Shown here one piece after another: positions 1 to 6,604 of a stretch of 16,117 nt of DNA (position 1 is the first letter of the stretch; every line of letters starts with the position of its first letter). Below the pieces are notes generated by a model that saw nothing but the letters and a program-made list of their open reading frames with translations, was not told the origin of the DNA and did no database searches. A program made the translations under genes and the position numbers. The stretch is from JAFCEV01 sp964473005 (GTDB taxonomy: Archaea; Nanobdellota; Nanobdellia; Pacearchaeales; GW2011-AR1). The stretch is taken from NCBI GenBank assembly GCA_964473005.1, contig CAYYME010000011.1, positions 1 to 16,117 of the forward strand. Direction: 5' to 3'.

Positions 1-7
1 CAAAAAG

Positions 8-16
8 TTTATAAAC
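8..16 (+). promoter_or_regulatory. Probable TATA box of the EF-1A gene
   Basis: TTTATAAAC matches the archaeal TATA consensus and lies about 60 bases before the EF-1A start, which would give a leader of roughly 30 nt. A second AT-rich candidate (ATATTAAAAATTC, about 35-47) would give a nearly leaderless message. No Shine-Dalgarno sequence precedes the ATG, so the choice between the two is open. Confidence 0.5.
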
Positions 17-71
17 TAAATTTTTTATTAATCAATATTAAAAATTCTGTAAAAGAATTTTAGATTGTAAC

Positions 72-1358
72 ATGGCTAAAGAAAAACCAAACATGAACAT
101 CGTGTTCGTAGGGCACGTCGACGCTGGAAAATCAACCATAGTCGGACAGCTGTTGTTCCAGTCAGGACTTGTTTCTGAACAGGAAATGAAAAAATTAAAA
201 ACAGAGGCTGAAAAGCACGGCAAAGTCGGTTTTGAGTTTGCTTATATTATGGACAAAATTAAAGAGGAAAGAGAAAGGGGGGTTACTATTGATTTGGCTT
301 ACAGAAAACTTATGACGCAGAAATGGCAGATAACAATTATTGATGCTCCAGGGCACAGGGATTTTGTCAAGAATATGATTACTGGTGCTTCACAGGCAGA
401 CGCTGCTTTCCTTGTTATTGCTGCGCCAGCAGGAGTTCAGCTACAAACAACAGAACACTTATGGCTTTTGAGAACAATGGGTGTTAAGAATGTCTGTGTT
501 GCTATTAGTAAAATGGATGCTGTTGAATATAAAGAAGACAGATTCAATAAAGTCAAGGCAGATGTTTCTGTATTGCTGAATCAGGTTGGAATTAAGGCTG
601 ACCAGACCACATTTATTGCATGCTCTGGCTTGAAAAATGACAATATTACAAAAAAATCTGATAATATGGCATGGTATAAAGGACCGACACTCTTAGAGCA
701 GTTTGATTTGTTCCCTGCTCCTGAGCTGCCTACTAATTTGCCGATGAGAATGCCTGTTCAGGATGTTTATGAAATTACAGGAATTGGAACTGTTCCTGTT
801 GGGAAAATTGAAACAGGTATTATGAAAGTCGGGCAAAAAATTAAAGTACTTCCGGGAAGAACAGGAAAAGGAGTTGAAGGTGAAATTAAAACTATTGAAA
901 TGCACCATGAAACACTTCCAGAAGCAACTGCAGGAGACAATGTCGGAATAAACATAAGAGGAGTTGGAAAGAAAGATATTGCAAGAGGAGATGTTATCTG
1001 CGACGCTACAAAGCCTGTTCCGGTAGTTGAGGAGTTTATTGCTATGGTAACTGTAATTAATCACCCGACTGTATTAGCCAAGGGATACACGCCTGTTTTC
1101 CATATTCACACAGCGCAGGTTCCATGTCAGTTTGTTGAACTAATTGCACAATATGACCCAAAAACAATGCAGGTTATAAAAGAAAATCCGGACTTCTTAA
1201 AGAATAATGATATTGCAAAAGTAAGAATAAAACCACAGGGAAATCTTTGTCTGGAAACCCAGAAAGATAACCCATACACTTCAAGATTTGCTGTAAGAGA
1301 CGCAGGTGCAACAGTTGCTGCAGGTTTCTGTGTGGAGATTGTGAAGAAGAAAGTTTAA
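72..1358 (+). CDS. tuf: Translation elongation factor EF-1A (EF-Tu), GTPase
   Basis: Delivers aminoacyl-tRNA to the ribosomal A site as a GTP complex, in the cytoplasm. The 428-residue length and three-domain order fit archaeal EF-1A. The GTPase domain shows G1 GHVDAGKST (14-22), the switch region ERERGVTID (66-74, with T72), G3 DAPGH (91-95) and HRDFVKNMITGASQAD just after it. Beta-barrel domains II and III follow from about residue 221, ending in the typical FAVRDAGATVAAGFC-type segment. The G4 motif reads SKMD (146-149) where the family normally has NKMD, so the guanine-contacting Asn is Ser; the rest looks intact. ATG 72 is the natural start (MAKEKPNMNIVFVGH). No ribosomal protein gene follows, unlike the common archaeal arrangement with rpsJ. 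A T-tract follows the gene. Identification is firm; only the G4 change is odd. Confidence 0.97.
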   Translation: MAKEKPNMNIVFVGHVDAGKSTIVGQLLFQSGLVSEQEMKKLKTEAEKHGKVGFEFAYIMDKIKEERERGVTIDLAYRKLMTQKWQITIIDAPGHRDFVKNMITGASQADAAFLVIAAPAGVQLQTTEHLWLLRTMGVKNVCVAISKMDAVEYKEDRFNKVKADVSVLLNQVGIKADQTTFIACSGLKNDNITKKSDNMAWYKGPTLLEQFDLFPAPELPTNLPMRMPVQDVYEITGIGTVPVGKIETGIMKVGQKIKVLPGRTGKGVEGEIKTIEMHHETLPEATAGDNVGINIRGVGKKDIARGDVICDATKPVPVVEEFIAMVTVINHPTVLAKGYTPVFHIHTAQVPCQFVELIAQYDPKTMQVIKENPDFLKNNDIAKVRIKPQGNLCLETQKDNPYTSRFAVRDAGATVAAGFCVEIVKKKV

Positions 1359-1383
1359 GAAAAGGAGATTATTGTGGCAGTTC

Positions 1384-1390
1384 TTTTTTT
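1384..1390 (+). terminator. T-tract terminator after EF-1A
   Basis: A run of seven T lies 26 bases after the EF-1A stop codon with no hairpin in front of it. U-tract termination without a hairpin is the usual archaeal mode. A weaker T5 run lies near 1426-1430. Confidence 0.5.
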
Positions 1391-1443
1391 GATATAAATT
1401 AGAGTTAAAAGCAAAAGAATAATTCTATTTTTCATCTCAATAA

Positions 1444-1454
1444 TTCTTAAATAG
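1444..1454 (+). promoter_or_regulatory. TATA box for the TPR-like gene
   Basis: TTCTTAAATAG is centred about 25 bases before ATG 1475, so transcription would begin at or next to the start codon (leaderless mRNA). No Shine-Dalgarno sequence is present, which agrees. Confidence 0.5.
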
Positions 1455-1474
1455 TTCCTGATATTTGTTTATTT

Positions 1475-2041
1475 ATGCTTGGTGAAATGCTGTCAAAATC
1501 TGAAATTGAGGAGAATCTCTGTGGAAAAGGAGACTATGTGCAGATTGATTACCTTGACAGGCTGCTGAAAGAGAAATTTCCTAGAGACACAAAAAAATTC
1601 ATTTATTTAAAGCTCGCCGAAATTCACGAGGGGCTAGGGATGCTTAACGAAGCGGCGAAGATGCACGAAGGAATTGCCGCAATATCTGTAACTTTCTCAG
1701 AAAAAATAAAAACATTTGTAAAAGCAACAGAACTTTACATCAAGGCAGGGTTTTTTGACAAAGCAGATTATGCAATGAAAAATGCAATGGCTGAAGCAAA
1801 TGCTGTGGAGAGGAATGAAATTTACATTGCTATAAAGAATTTCTATAAAAGGCAGGCAGAGGCATATGAAAAAGAGCTGAGAAGGAACAACGCAGCAAGG
1901 ATTTATGAAAAGCTTCTGGAAATGAATATCAGCACTATTGAGAGAAAAGAAATCAAGGAAAAACTTCTGAAGTTATATGAAAAGCTGGGAAAATTAAAGG
2001 AATTTAATCTCTTAAAGAAGTTTGAAGAAAGAGAATCTTAA
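1475..2041 (+). CDS. TPR/SNAP-like alpha-helical repeat protein
   Basis: A 188-residue soluble protein of consecutive amphipathic helices. Helix pairs with TPR-like spacing are visible near residues 40-75 (FIYLKLAEIHEGLGMLNEAAKMHEGIA), 80-112 (KTFVKATELYIKAGFFDKADYAMKNAM) and 115-150 (YIAIKNFYKRQAEAYEKE...RIYEKLLEM). The repeated small-residue and aromatic positions (LGM..EAA, AGFFDKADYA) are typical of tetratricopeptide repeats, which serve as protein-protein scaffolds. There is no signal peptide, membrane span or catalytic motif. The partner is not evident: the upstream EF-1A gene has its own terminator and the downstream gene is convergent. The fold call is fairly safe; the cellular role is unknown. 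ATG 1475 fits a leaderless promoter; a second ATG at codon 5 is possible. Confidence 0.8.
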   Translation: MLGEMLSKSEIEENLCGKGDYVQIDYLDRLLKEKFPRDTKKFIYLKLAEIHEGLGMLNEAAKMHEGIAAISVTFSEKIKTFVKATELYIKAGFFDKADYAMKNAMAEANAVERNEIYIAIKNFYKRQAEAYEKELRRNNAARIYEKLLEMNISTIERKEIKEKLLKLYEKLGKLKEFNLLKKFEERES

Positions 2042-2475
2042 GAAGCATGTATTCTGTCATCCTGCACTAAAATCTTTTTAATATCTTTTATTTCCTCTGC
2101 AAGAGATTCCAAATTTTTCAACTGTTTTGCCATCAAAAACAGATTGTGCCCCTTGATTTTTTCACGGGAATATCCTCTGCTCCGGAGAATCTTTTCAGAT
2201 TCTGAATTTTTCATCATAGGATAAGCAATAATTCCGAGGCAGGCAATTCCGTCCTTGCTATAAATCCCTATTTTAGCAACATTCAGAAAAGGACACCACT
2301 CTGTATTCAGTGTCTGTGCATCTGTCTCTGTCCTGGGCTTTATGAAAATAAAAGAGCTATATGCTGCAGGAGAAACAAGCCAATCCAGGTTAGTTCTCTC
2401 AAAAAGATTGTCTATTTTTCCTGCATATTCCAGTCTCGTCTCCTTGTTCTCAAGAGAAGGAAGATAGTCATCCAT
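2038..2475 (-). CDS. Conserved-looking protein of unknown function
   Basis: A soluble protein of 145 residues from ATG 2475 that I do not recognise. The middle is strand-rich and hydrophobic (WLVSPAAYSSFIFIKP, then VAKIGIYSKDGIACLGIIAYP), and the C-terminal third is a charged helix (LMAKQLKNLESLAEEIKDIKKIL). A longer frame reaches a TTG at 2523, but TATTTATA on the minus strand at about 2500-2507 is centred some 27 bases before ATG 2475, which predicts a leaderless message starting at that ATG; I prefer 2475. The stop shares the palindromic TTAA (2038-2041) with the convergent TPR-like gene, so the two coding regions overlap by 4 bases. An alpha/beta fold is the most that can be suggested. 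Confidence 0.75.
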   Translation of the reverse strand: MDDYLPSLENKETRLEYAGKIDNLFERTNLDWLVSPAAYSSFIFIKPRTETDAQTLNTEWCPFLNVAKIGIYSKDGIACLGIIAYPMMKNSESEKILRSRGYSREKIKGHNLFLMAKQLKNLESLAEEIKDIKKILVQDDRIHAS

Positions 2476-2681
2476 ATGAAGAAAAGACCTAATAAAATTA
2501 TAAATATTTATGTGCTCAGGCAATTAATTTTCTATTAAGAAACCTTTAAAAACCCCCCCTGATTTTAGTATAAGTTAGAAAGATATCGTAGATTATTATT
2601 AATCACAATCACCATTAATTTCAGATTCATGTTTGTCTTTGGAAGTGAACTGACATAGTCAGATATTTTTCTATAAATTGT

Positions 2682-2773
2682 CTCGCTTTGCTCGAGATTG
2701 ATAAGTTACGAAAACGAAAAATCTGTTAGCAATAACAAAGTTTAAGCATATATTAATAAGCGAGTGAAACGAG
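2682..2773. repeat. Imperfect inverted repeat upstream of dnaG
   Basis: CTCGCTTTGCTCG (2682-2694) can pair with CGAGTGAAACGAG (2761-2773): 13 positions with one mismatch and two G-T wobbles, separated by 66 AT-rich bases. The right arm lies between the dnaG TATA box and the predicted transcription start, so it could be regulatory or a remnant of a small repeat element. The arms are richer in G+C than their surroundings. Confidence 0.45.
2748..2757 (+). promoter_or_regulatory. TATA box of dnaG
   Basis: CATATATTAA is centred about 54 bases before ATG 2807, predicting a transcription start near 2778 and a leader of about 30 nt. The leader carries a clear ribosome binding site, which fits. Confidence 0.5.
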
Positions 2774-2795
2774 CGAAAATTAAATTAAACAAAAC

Positions 2796-2801
2796 AAGGA
2801 G
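2796..2801 (+). promoter_or_regulatory. Ribosome binding site of dnaG
   Basis: AAGGAG, five bases before ATG 2807, is a strong Shine-Dalgarno sequence in a window where most genes have none. It fixes the dnaG start codon. Confidence 0.75.
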
Positions 2802-2806
2802 AAAAA

Positions 2807-3946
2807 ATGGCAAAAATAAGTCCTGTATCAATAAAATACATGATACACGTGAATTTCAGGGCTGAAGGAGCTTTGGAAAAACCAGATGTAATCGGAGCTA
2901 TCTTCGGACAGACAGAAGGGCTGCTCGGAGCTGATTTGGAAATGAGGGAACTGCAGAAAGAAGGGAAAATCGGAAGAATAGAAGTTGAGCTGGAGAGAAA
3001 AGACAGAATGACTACCGGCACAATAAAAGTTCCGACTGCGCTCGACCAGTCAGAAACCACATTAATTGCGGCTGCTATTGAGACAATAGAAAGAATCGGC
3101 CCATGCGATGCGCAGATGGAAGTTGAAAGAATAGAGGATGTCAGAGGAAGCAAGAGAGATTATATCATAGAAAGGGCAAAAAAATTAATGCAGGAGATTA
3201 AAGGATCCACAGATTCCAGGGAAATTTCAAATGAAATTAAGGATTCAGCAAAGACTGCAGGCATAGAAGAATACGGCACAGAAAAACTCCCGTGCGGAAA
3301 CATTTCAGGAAAAGAAATTATTGTCGTGGAAGGAAGGGCAGATGTGATGAATCTGCTGAGAAACGGGGTTAATAATGTAATCGCCATGAACGGAACAAAA
3401 CTTCCGGATTCTATCAGAGAATTGGGCGAGGAAAAAGAGCTAACTCTCTTTATTGACGGCGACAGGGGCGGAAAACTGATAGCACAGAATGTAACTGACA
3501 ATGCAAGAATCAGATATATTGCTGCTGCTCCTGACGGAAAAGAAGTTGAAGAACTCACAGGAAAAGAAATTTTCTCAAATTTGAGGAAAAGAATCCCTTC
3601 TGAAGAATTTTTTCAGAGAGGGAATTTTAGAAGAAGCGAAGAACAAAAACCAGCCAGGCAGGAGATAAAAGAAGCAGAGAAAGAAAAGCTCAGGAATGTT
3701 CTGGACAAAACCAGGGGAACAGGAAAAGCAGTTCTTCTGGATAAATCTCTTGATGAAATCAAGACTGTTTCGCTGAAAGGAATCGGCGGAAGCCTGAAAA
3801 GAATGAAACAAAGCCCGTATGCAATTGTAATTGACGGAACTGCAACAACCCCTATTATAAAAGCTGCTGAAGAAATGAATTCACAATTGATAGTTGCCAA
3901 GAATTTTGCAACTACAGATACTAATATCAAATTATTGAGCTTGTAA
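2807..3946 (+). CDS. dnaG: Archaeal DnaG primase-like TOPRIM protein (exosome-associated)
   Basis: A 379-residue archaeal DnaG homologue. In other archaea this protein is a stable subunit of the RNA exosome, where it promotes poly(A)-rich RNA degradation, and primase activity has been reported in vitro. The N-terminal part (MAKISPVSIKYMIHVNFRAEGALEKPDVIGAIFGQTEG) is the conserved archaeal domain. The central TOPRIM domain shows the catalytic Glu in VVEGRADV (E175) and the acidic pair in FIDGDRGG (D217, D219), the Mg2+-binding set of the fold. A charged linker (about 265-300) leads to a C-terminal alpha/beta domain (IVIDGTATTPIIKAAEEM). There is no zinc-binding domain, as usual in archaea and unlike bacterial DnaG. 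Start fixed by AAGGAG at 2796. It is a single-gene unit with its own promoter and terminator. Confidence 0.95.
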   Translation: MAKISPVSIKYMIHVNFRAEGALEKPDVIGAIFGQTEGLLGADLEMRELQKEGKIGRIEVELERKDRMTTGTIKVPTALDQSETTLIAAAIETIERIGPCDAQMEVERIEDVRGSKRDYIIERAKKLMQEIKGSTDSREISNEIKDSAKTAGIEEYGTEKLPCGNISGKEIIVVEGRADVMNLLRNGVNNVIAMNGTKLPDSIRELGEEKELTLFIDGDRGGKLIAQNVTDNARIRYIAAAPDGKEVEELTGKEIFSNLRKRIPSEEFFQRGNFRRSEEQKPARQEIKEAEKEKLRNVLDKTRGTGKAVLLDKSLDEIKTVSLKGIGGSLKRMKQSPYAIVIDGTATTPIIKAAEEMNSQLIVAKNFATTDTNIKLLSL

Positions 3947-3954
3947 TTTTTAAA

Positions 3955-3989
3955 ACACAGGGAGTCAATCCCCTGTGTCTTTTATTTTT
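3955..3989 (+). terminator. Hairpin plus T-tract terminator after dnaG
   Basis: ACACAGGG (3955-3962) and CCCTGTGT (3971-3978) form a perfect 8-bp stem with an 8-nt loop, followed at once by CTTTTATTTTTT. This looks like a bacterial intrinsic terminator, which is unusual because archaea mostly terminate on U-tracts alone. It begins 9 bases after the dnaG stop. Confidence 0.75.
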
Positions 3990-4070
3990 TAACCCAACGA
4001 AAAGTTTCACCACCTGTTCCTGACACTTAGTTCTAAGGATGTAACTATTAAATTACGACAGATAGTAAAC

Positions 4071-4079
4071 TTTATAAAC
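4071..4079 (+). promoter_or_regulatory. TATA box of the surface-protein gene
   Basis: TTTATAAAC is a near-consensus archaeal TATA box. Its centre lies only about 13 bases before the in-frame ATG 4088, so the predicted transcript (start near 4100) would not contain that ATG. This argues for ATG 4130 or 4142 as the true start. Confidence 0.6.
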
Positions 4080-4129
4080 GAGATAATATGGATATAAATA
4101 CAGAAAAAATTTCTGTGCAATTAAATAAA

Positions 4130-5359
4130 ATGAAAATCAAAATGAACACTAAGAACCTTTTGGTTTCTTTTTGTGCACTTGCAGCTATTTTATTTTTAGT
4201 TGCTGGTGTTAGTGCAGCTCCAAGCGAATTGGCTACAATTAATTCTGTTGAAGTTGACGGAATGGATGTCAGCGGAAATGACATTGCAGTTATTGCAGGT
4301 GAAACAATCTCTATAAAGATTGCTTTTACTGCTTTAGAAAACGCATCTAATGTCAAGATTGAAGCAGAAGTTGAAGGCAAAAAAGTCAGTGTTGATGAGA
4401 CAATCGGTCCTTTCGATGTTGAAGAAGGGAAAAGATATGTCAGAACTCTGAGTGTAAAACTTCCATATGAACTTAAGGATCAGGTCAGTGATGATGTAAT
4501 CCTTAACATAAAATTATGGAACGGGGATTTCAGAACAGTATATGACGACATTACTTTGAGAATTCAGAGAGAGTCATACAAAGCAGGCATTATGTCAATC
4601 AGTGCAGAACAAAGTGTTAAAGCAGGGGAAATTTTCCCTGTTGATGTTGTTCTGAAAAACACAGGTTACAATGACCTTGATGATTTGTATGTAACACTGA
4701 GAATACCTGAACTTGGAATTGAGAAGACATCTTATTTCGGAGATATTGTTGCTGTGGAAGAAGACGATGATGAGGATTATGTAAGAGGAAGATTCTACGT
4801 GAGTGTTCCTTATAGCACTCCATCCGGAACTTACACAATTGAAGTTGAAGCAACAAACGATGACTTGAATGTCTTAAAATCAAGACAGATTATTGTGGGC
4901 AATGATTTCCCAAGCAATGTTATTGTAACAAGCAGCACAAATAAGATAGTTTCAGCAGGCGAGGAAAGCCAGTACAGCTTACTTCTTGTAAACCCTACAA
5001 ATCAATTGAAGGTTTACAGAATTGTTACTGAACCTGCATGTGGTGAAGCTAACTGCAACTTATTGGTAAGTGCAGACAGTGCTGTTGTTGCTGTTCCAGC
5101 AGGATTAAGCAAATCAGTTACAATTAACGCAGTTGCTCAGAAAGAAGGGGAATATGTTTTCAATGTTAATGTATTTTCCGGAGAAAAGCTTGAGCAGGTT
5201 GTTTCCTTTAGCTTAACAGCAGAAGGAAGAGCAACAAGCCCAGTCGCTGTTCTGACAATTGTTCTGGCAATAATTTTTGTTGTATTGCTGGTTGTCCTGA
5301 TTGTACTGCTCGGAAAGAAACCTCAGAAAGCTGAAGAATTCGGAGAAAGTTATTACTAA
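4130..5359 (+). CDS. Secreted, C-terminally anchored surface protein with Ig-like/CARDB-type domains
   Basis: About 409 residues from ATG 4130. A signal peptide (MKIKMNTKNLLVSF..., hydrophobic core about 10-26, likely cut after VSA at 29) leads to some 340 extracellular beta-rich residues, followed by one membrane anchor (about 371-395) and a short charged tail ending GESYY. The ectodomain looks like three successive beta-sandwich modules; the phrases VKAGEIFPVDVVLKNTGYNDLDDLYVTL and SAGEESQYSLLLVNPTNQLKVYRI resemble CARDB/NEW3-like repeats found in archaeal S-layer-related proteins (COG1361-like). An acidic loop EEDDDEDY lies between strands, and a Cys pair (ACGEANC) could form a disulfide. 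A frame extension to ATG 4088 puts a hydrophilic stretch before the signal peptide and starts before the predicted transcript; ATG 4142 is the other candidate. Role likely cell envelope; ligand unknown. Confidence 0.85.
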   Translation: MKIKMNTKNLLVSFCALAAILFLVAGVSAAPSELATINSVEVDGMDVSGNDIAVIAGETISIKIAFTALENASNVKIEAEVEGKKVSVDETIGPFDVEEGKRYVRTLSVKLPYELKDQVSDDVILNIKLWNGDFRTVYDDITLRIQRESYKAGIMSISAEQSVKAGEIFPVDVVLKNTGYNDLDDLYVTLRIPELGIEKTSYFGDIVAVEEDDDEDYVRGRFYVSVPYSTPSGTYTIEVEATNDDLNVLKSRQIIVGNDFPSNVIVTSSTNKIVSAGEESQYSLLLVNPTNQLKVYRIVTEPACGEANCNLLVSADSAVVAVPAGLSKSVTINAVAQKEGEYVFNVNVFSGEKLEQVVSFSLTAEGRATSPVAVLTIVLAIIFVVLLVVLIVLLGKKPQKAEEFGESYY

Positions 5360-5360
5360 T

Positions 5361-5388
5361 TCCCTTTTTCATTTTTTTATTTATTTAG
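5361..5388 (+). terminator. T-rich terminator after the surface-protein gene
   Basis: Two T-tracts (5365-5369 and 5372-5378) and further T-rich sequence directly follow the stop codon at 5359, with no hairpin. This is consistent with archaeal U-tract termination. Confidence 0.55.
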
Positions 5389-5443
5389 TAACTTTCTCTT
5401 TTCTTCCAAAGAAGAATGAAAGCCCGCAGGGAAACGAGGACTT

Positions 5444-5452
5444 TTTTATAAT
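5444..5452 (+). promoter_or_regulatory. TATA box of the small-gene cluster
   Basis: TTTATAATA within a T-rich run is centred about 23 bases before ATG 5471. It predicts a leaderless first cistron for the five-gene cluster. The next four genes follow with gaps of 1 to 13 bases, so this may be the only promoter. Confidence 0.5.
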
Positions 5453-5470
5453 AATTAGAGATGAAGTAAA

Positions 5471-5767
5471 ATGAATGAAAAAGAACATAAGAAAATTGAG
5501 AAATTAGAAAAATCGTTACTTCCTTTTGTAGCTGGTGTAATAGTATCAAGCTTACTAGTATATGGGGTTGTTGGAATGAGATATGTGAATATAATCAGAT
5601 ATAATCATCTCTTTCTAAAAGAAACTAACCATCTCCCAACAAAGCAAGATACAATTAATTTTTATCAAGCTCATGATTTACAAGATTACATAATTGATGG
5701 AAATCCAATTCCTCTTATTCCTTTTTCATATAAAGAAATTAAAAGGGTTGTGAAAGAAGAAAAGTAA
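5471..5767 (+). CDS. Small single-span membrane protein, unknown function
   Basis: 98 residues, not recognised. A charged N-terminus (MNEKEHKKIEKLEKS) precedes one membrane helix (about residues 17-36, LPFVAGVIVSSLLVYGVVGM), and the remaining ~60 residues are polar with many Tyr, Asn and Lys. The strongly positive-and-charged N-terminus suggests it stays in the cytoplasm with the C-terminal part outside, but this is weak. There is no catalytic or metal-binding motif. It is the first gene of a five-gene run; the next ATG is one base after its stop codon, so the two are certainly co-transcribed. Base composition is more AT-rich than in the neighbouring core genes, suggesting a recently gained or fast-evolving block. 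Confidence 0.75.
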   Translation: MNEKEHKKIEKLEKSLLPFVAGVIVSSLLVYGVVGMRYVNIIRYNHLFLKETNHLPTKQDTINFYQAHDLQDYIIDGNPIPLIPFSYKEIKRVVKEEK

Positions 5768-5768
5768 A

Positions 5769-5957
5769 ATGAATCCAACAGATATAAATCAAGATTTGCT
5801 ATCCAAGGGATTTGCAGAAGTATTTGATGATAATACTGAAGATTATAAACTTACAAAAGATAATCAATTAAAAGGGGAAAGCAAAAGGATTGAAGTAAGA
5901 AGCAATGAAGATTTAGCAAAGAATATCTTTAATTATTATTCCAGAGGAGCTAATTAA
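5769..5957 (+). CDS. 62-residue orphan protein, paralogous to the next gene
   Basis: Small soluble acidic protein, not recognised. The segment QDLLSKGFAEVFDDNTEDYKL (about 8-28) lines up with RNLLLARGFVEGCYNSKDDYEY in the next gene. The similarity continues more weakly through a Lys/Glu-rich stretch to a C-terminal NIFNYY versus IINF. This indicates a tandem duplication that has since diverged. There is no Shine-Dalgarno sequence; ATG follows the previous stop by one base, so translation probably depends on the upstream cistron. No membrane segment, cysteine motif or known domain is visible. Function unknown. Confidence 0.65.
   Translation: MNPTDINQDLLSKGFAEVFDDNTEDYKLTKDNQLKGESKRIEVRSNEDLAKNIFNYYSRGAN
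5943..5949 (+). promoter_or_regulatory. Ribosome binding site of the 79-residue orphan
   Basis: AGAGGAG ends nine bases before ATG 5959 and lies inside the end of the upstream coding region. It is the only clear Shine-Dalgarno sequence in the small-gene cluster and supports the reality of this gene. Confidence 0.55.
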
Positions 5958-5958
5958 G

Positions 5959-6198
5959 ATGAAACCCTTAACTAAAATAAAAGAATTTGTAAAGGGATAT
6001 TTGTTTAATAAAGTGCAAAAAAGAAATTTGTTGTTAGCACGAGGATTTGTAGAAGGGTGTTATAATAGTAAAGATGATTATGAATATATAAATGGAAGTA
6101 AAGTAAAGGATAATAATATAAAAAGAGAGGGAATTGAAAAGAAAATTGAAGAAGAACAAACTGAACAGATTATAAATTTTGCAGGAATGCTTTGCTAA
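5959..6198 (+). CDS. 79-residue orphan protein, paralogous to the previous gene
   Basis: Small, strongly charged, soluble protein, not recognised. The N-terminus MKPLTKIKEFVKGYLFNK is basic. Residues about 22-44 match the preceding 62-residue protein (LL..GF.E......DY), and a Lys/Glu-rich helix (NIKREGIEKKIEEEQTEQII) follows. The first seven codons are also nearly identical to those of the next gene (MKPLTKI versus MKLLTKI, 18 of 21 bases). It may therefore be a mosaic built from pieces of both neighbours. There is no signal peptide or membrane segment. A good ribosome binding site precedes it. Function unknown; it probably acts with the others in this run. Confidence 0.7.
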   Translation: MKPLTKIKEFVKGYLFNKVQKRNLLLARGFVEGCYNSKDDYEYINGSKVKDNNIKREGIEKKIEEEQTEQIINFAGMLC

Positions 6199-6201
6199 AA
6201 A

Positions 6202-6591
6202 ATGAAACTCCTAACCAAAATAGCAGGAATTGGAGCATTGGCGCTTGTTATTCTTACAGGATGCAGAAAGACTTATATAACTGATAAAGAAATCATAGCT
6301 TATAATGAACTTCTTTCCACACCAATGGTTGTTTATACTGACACTGCTAAAATAAAATATTATGCCCCTTTTACATATTCTGTCCTATTTCCAGCGAGAG
6401 GAAAAGATGTTACAAGAATGAGCGTATCAAAAGCAAAGCCATCTTATCTTGGAGGGAGAAGCATTAAATACAGCCATTTTCCAGAGGAATTTTCAATTTA
6501 TAATCCAAAAGATTCTGCGATGATGAAAAGAGGAAGAGAAGATTTTGATAAGCACCTGCATGAAATTGATTCAATTAATAATTTAGAATAA
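6202..6591 (+). CDS. Putative lipoprotein, unknown function
   Basis: 129 residues with a signal peptide ending in a lipobox: MKLLTKIAGIGALALVILTGCRK, with the lipid-acceptor Cys at residue 21 (LTGC). The mature part is polar, about 108 residues, with no recognised domain; a Tyr-rich region (KIKYYAPFTYSVLF) and a charged C-terminus (MMKRGREDFDKHLHEIDSINNLE) are the main landmarks. It should be anchored outside the cytoplasmic membrane. It follows the previous gene by 3 bases, so it shares a transcript with two small soluble proteins and a membrane protein, suggesting an envelope-linked role for the cluster. The LTGC lipobox is bacterial-like, but such proteins also occur in archaea. Function unknown. 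Confidence 0.75.
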   Translation: MKLLTKIAGIGALALVILTGCRKTYITDKEIIAYNELLSTPMVVYTDTAKIKYYAPFTYSVLFPARGKDVTRMSVSKAKPSYLGGRSIKYSHFPEEFSIYNPKDSAMMKRGREDFDKHLHEIDSINNLE

Positions 6592-6604
6592 AACAGAAAA
6601 AAAA

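Larger units (their letters stand above)
2476..2806. other. Gene-free stretch with an inverted repeat and the dnaG promoter
   Basis: These 331 bases contain no plausible coding region. The left edge holds the minus-strand promoter of the unknown gene (TATTTATA near 2500-2507). The middle is AT-rich with a C7 run (2553-2559). The right part holds an imperfect inverted repeat (2682-2694 with 2761-2773) and the dnaG TATA box and ribosome binding site. No G+C-rich island suggests a stable structured RNA, though a small RNA cannot be excluded. Confidence 0.6.

Noticed and set aside
693..1064. Long minus-strand frames inside EF-1A (also 767-955 and 38-223)
   Set aside because: Shadows of a strongly conserved gene; low-complexity Ser/Asn/Phe translations with no motif.
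2560..2700. C/D box guide RNA before dnaG
   Set aside because: A CUGA-like D box is present near 2650, but no RUGAUGA C box lies at a suitable distance.
2785..3930. Minus-strand frames opposite dnaG (2785-3153, 3160-3558, 3575-3811, 3613-3930)
   Set aside because: They lie wholly opposite an unambiguous TOPRIM gene and have the Ser/Ile/Phe bias of antisense reading.
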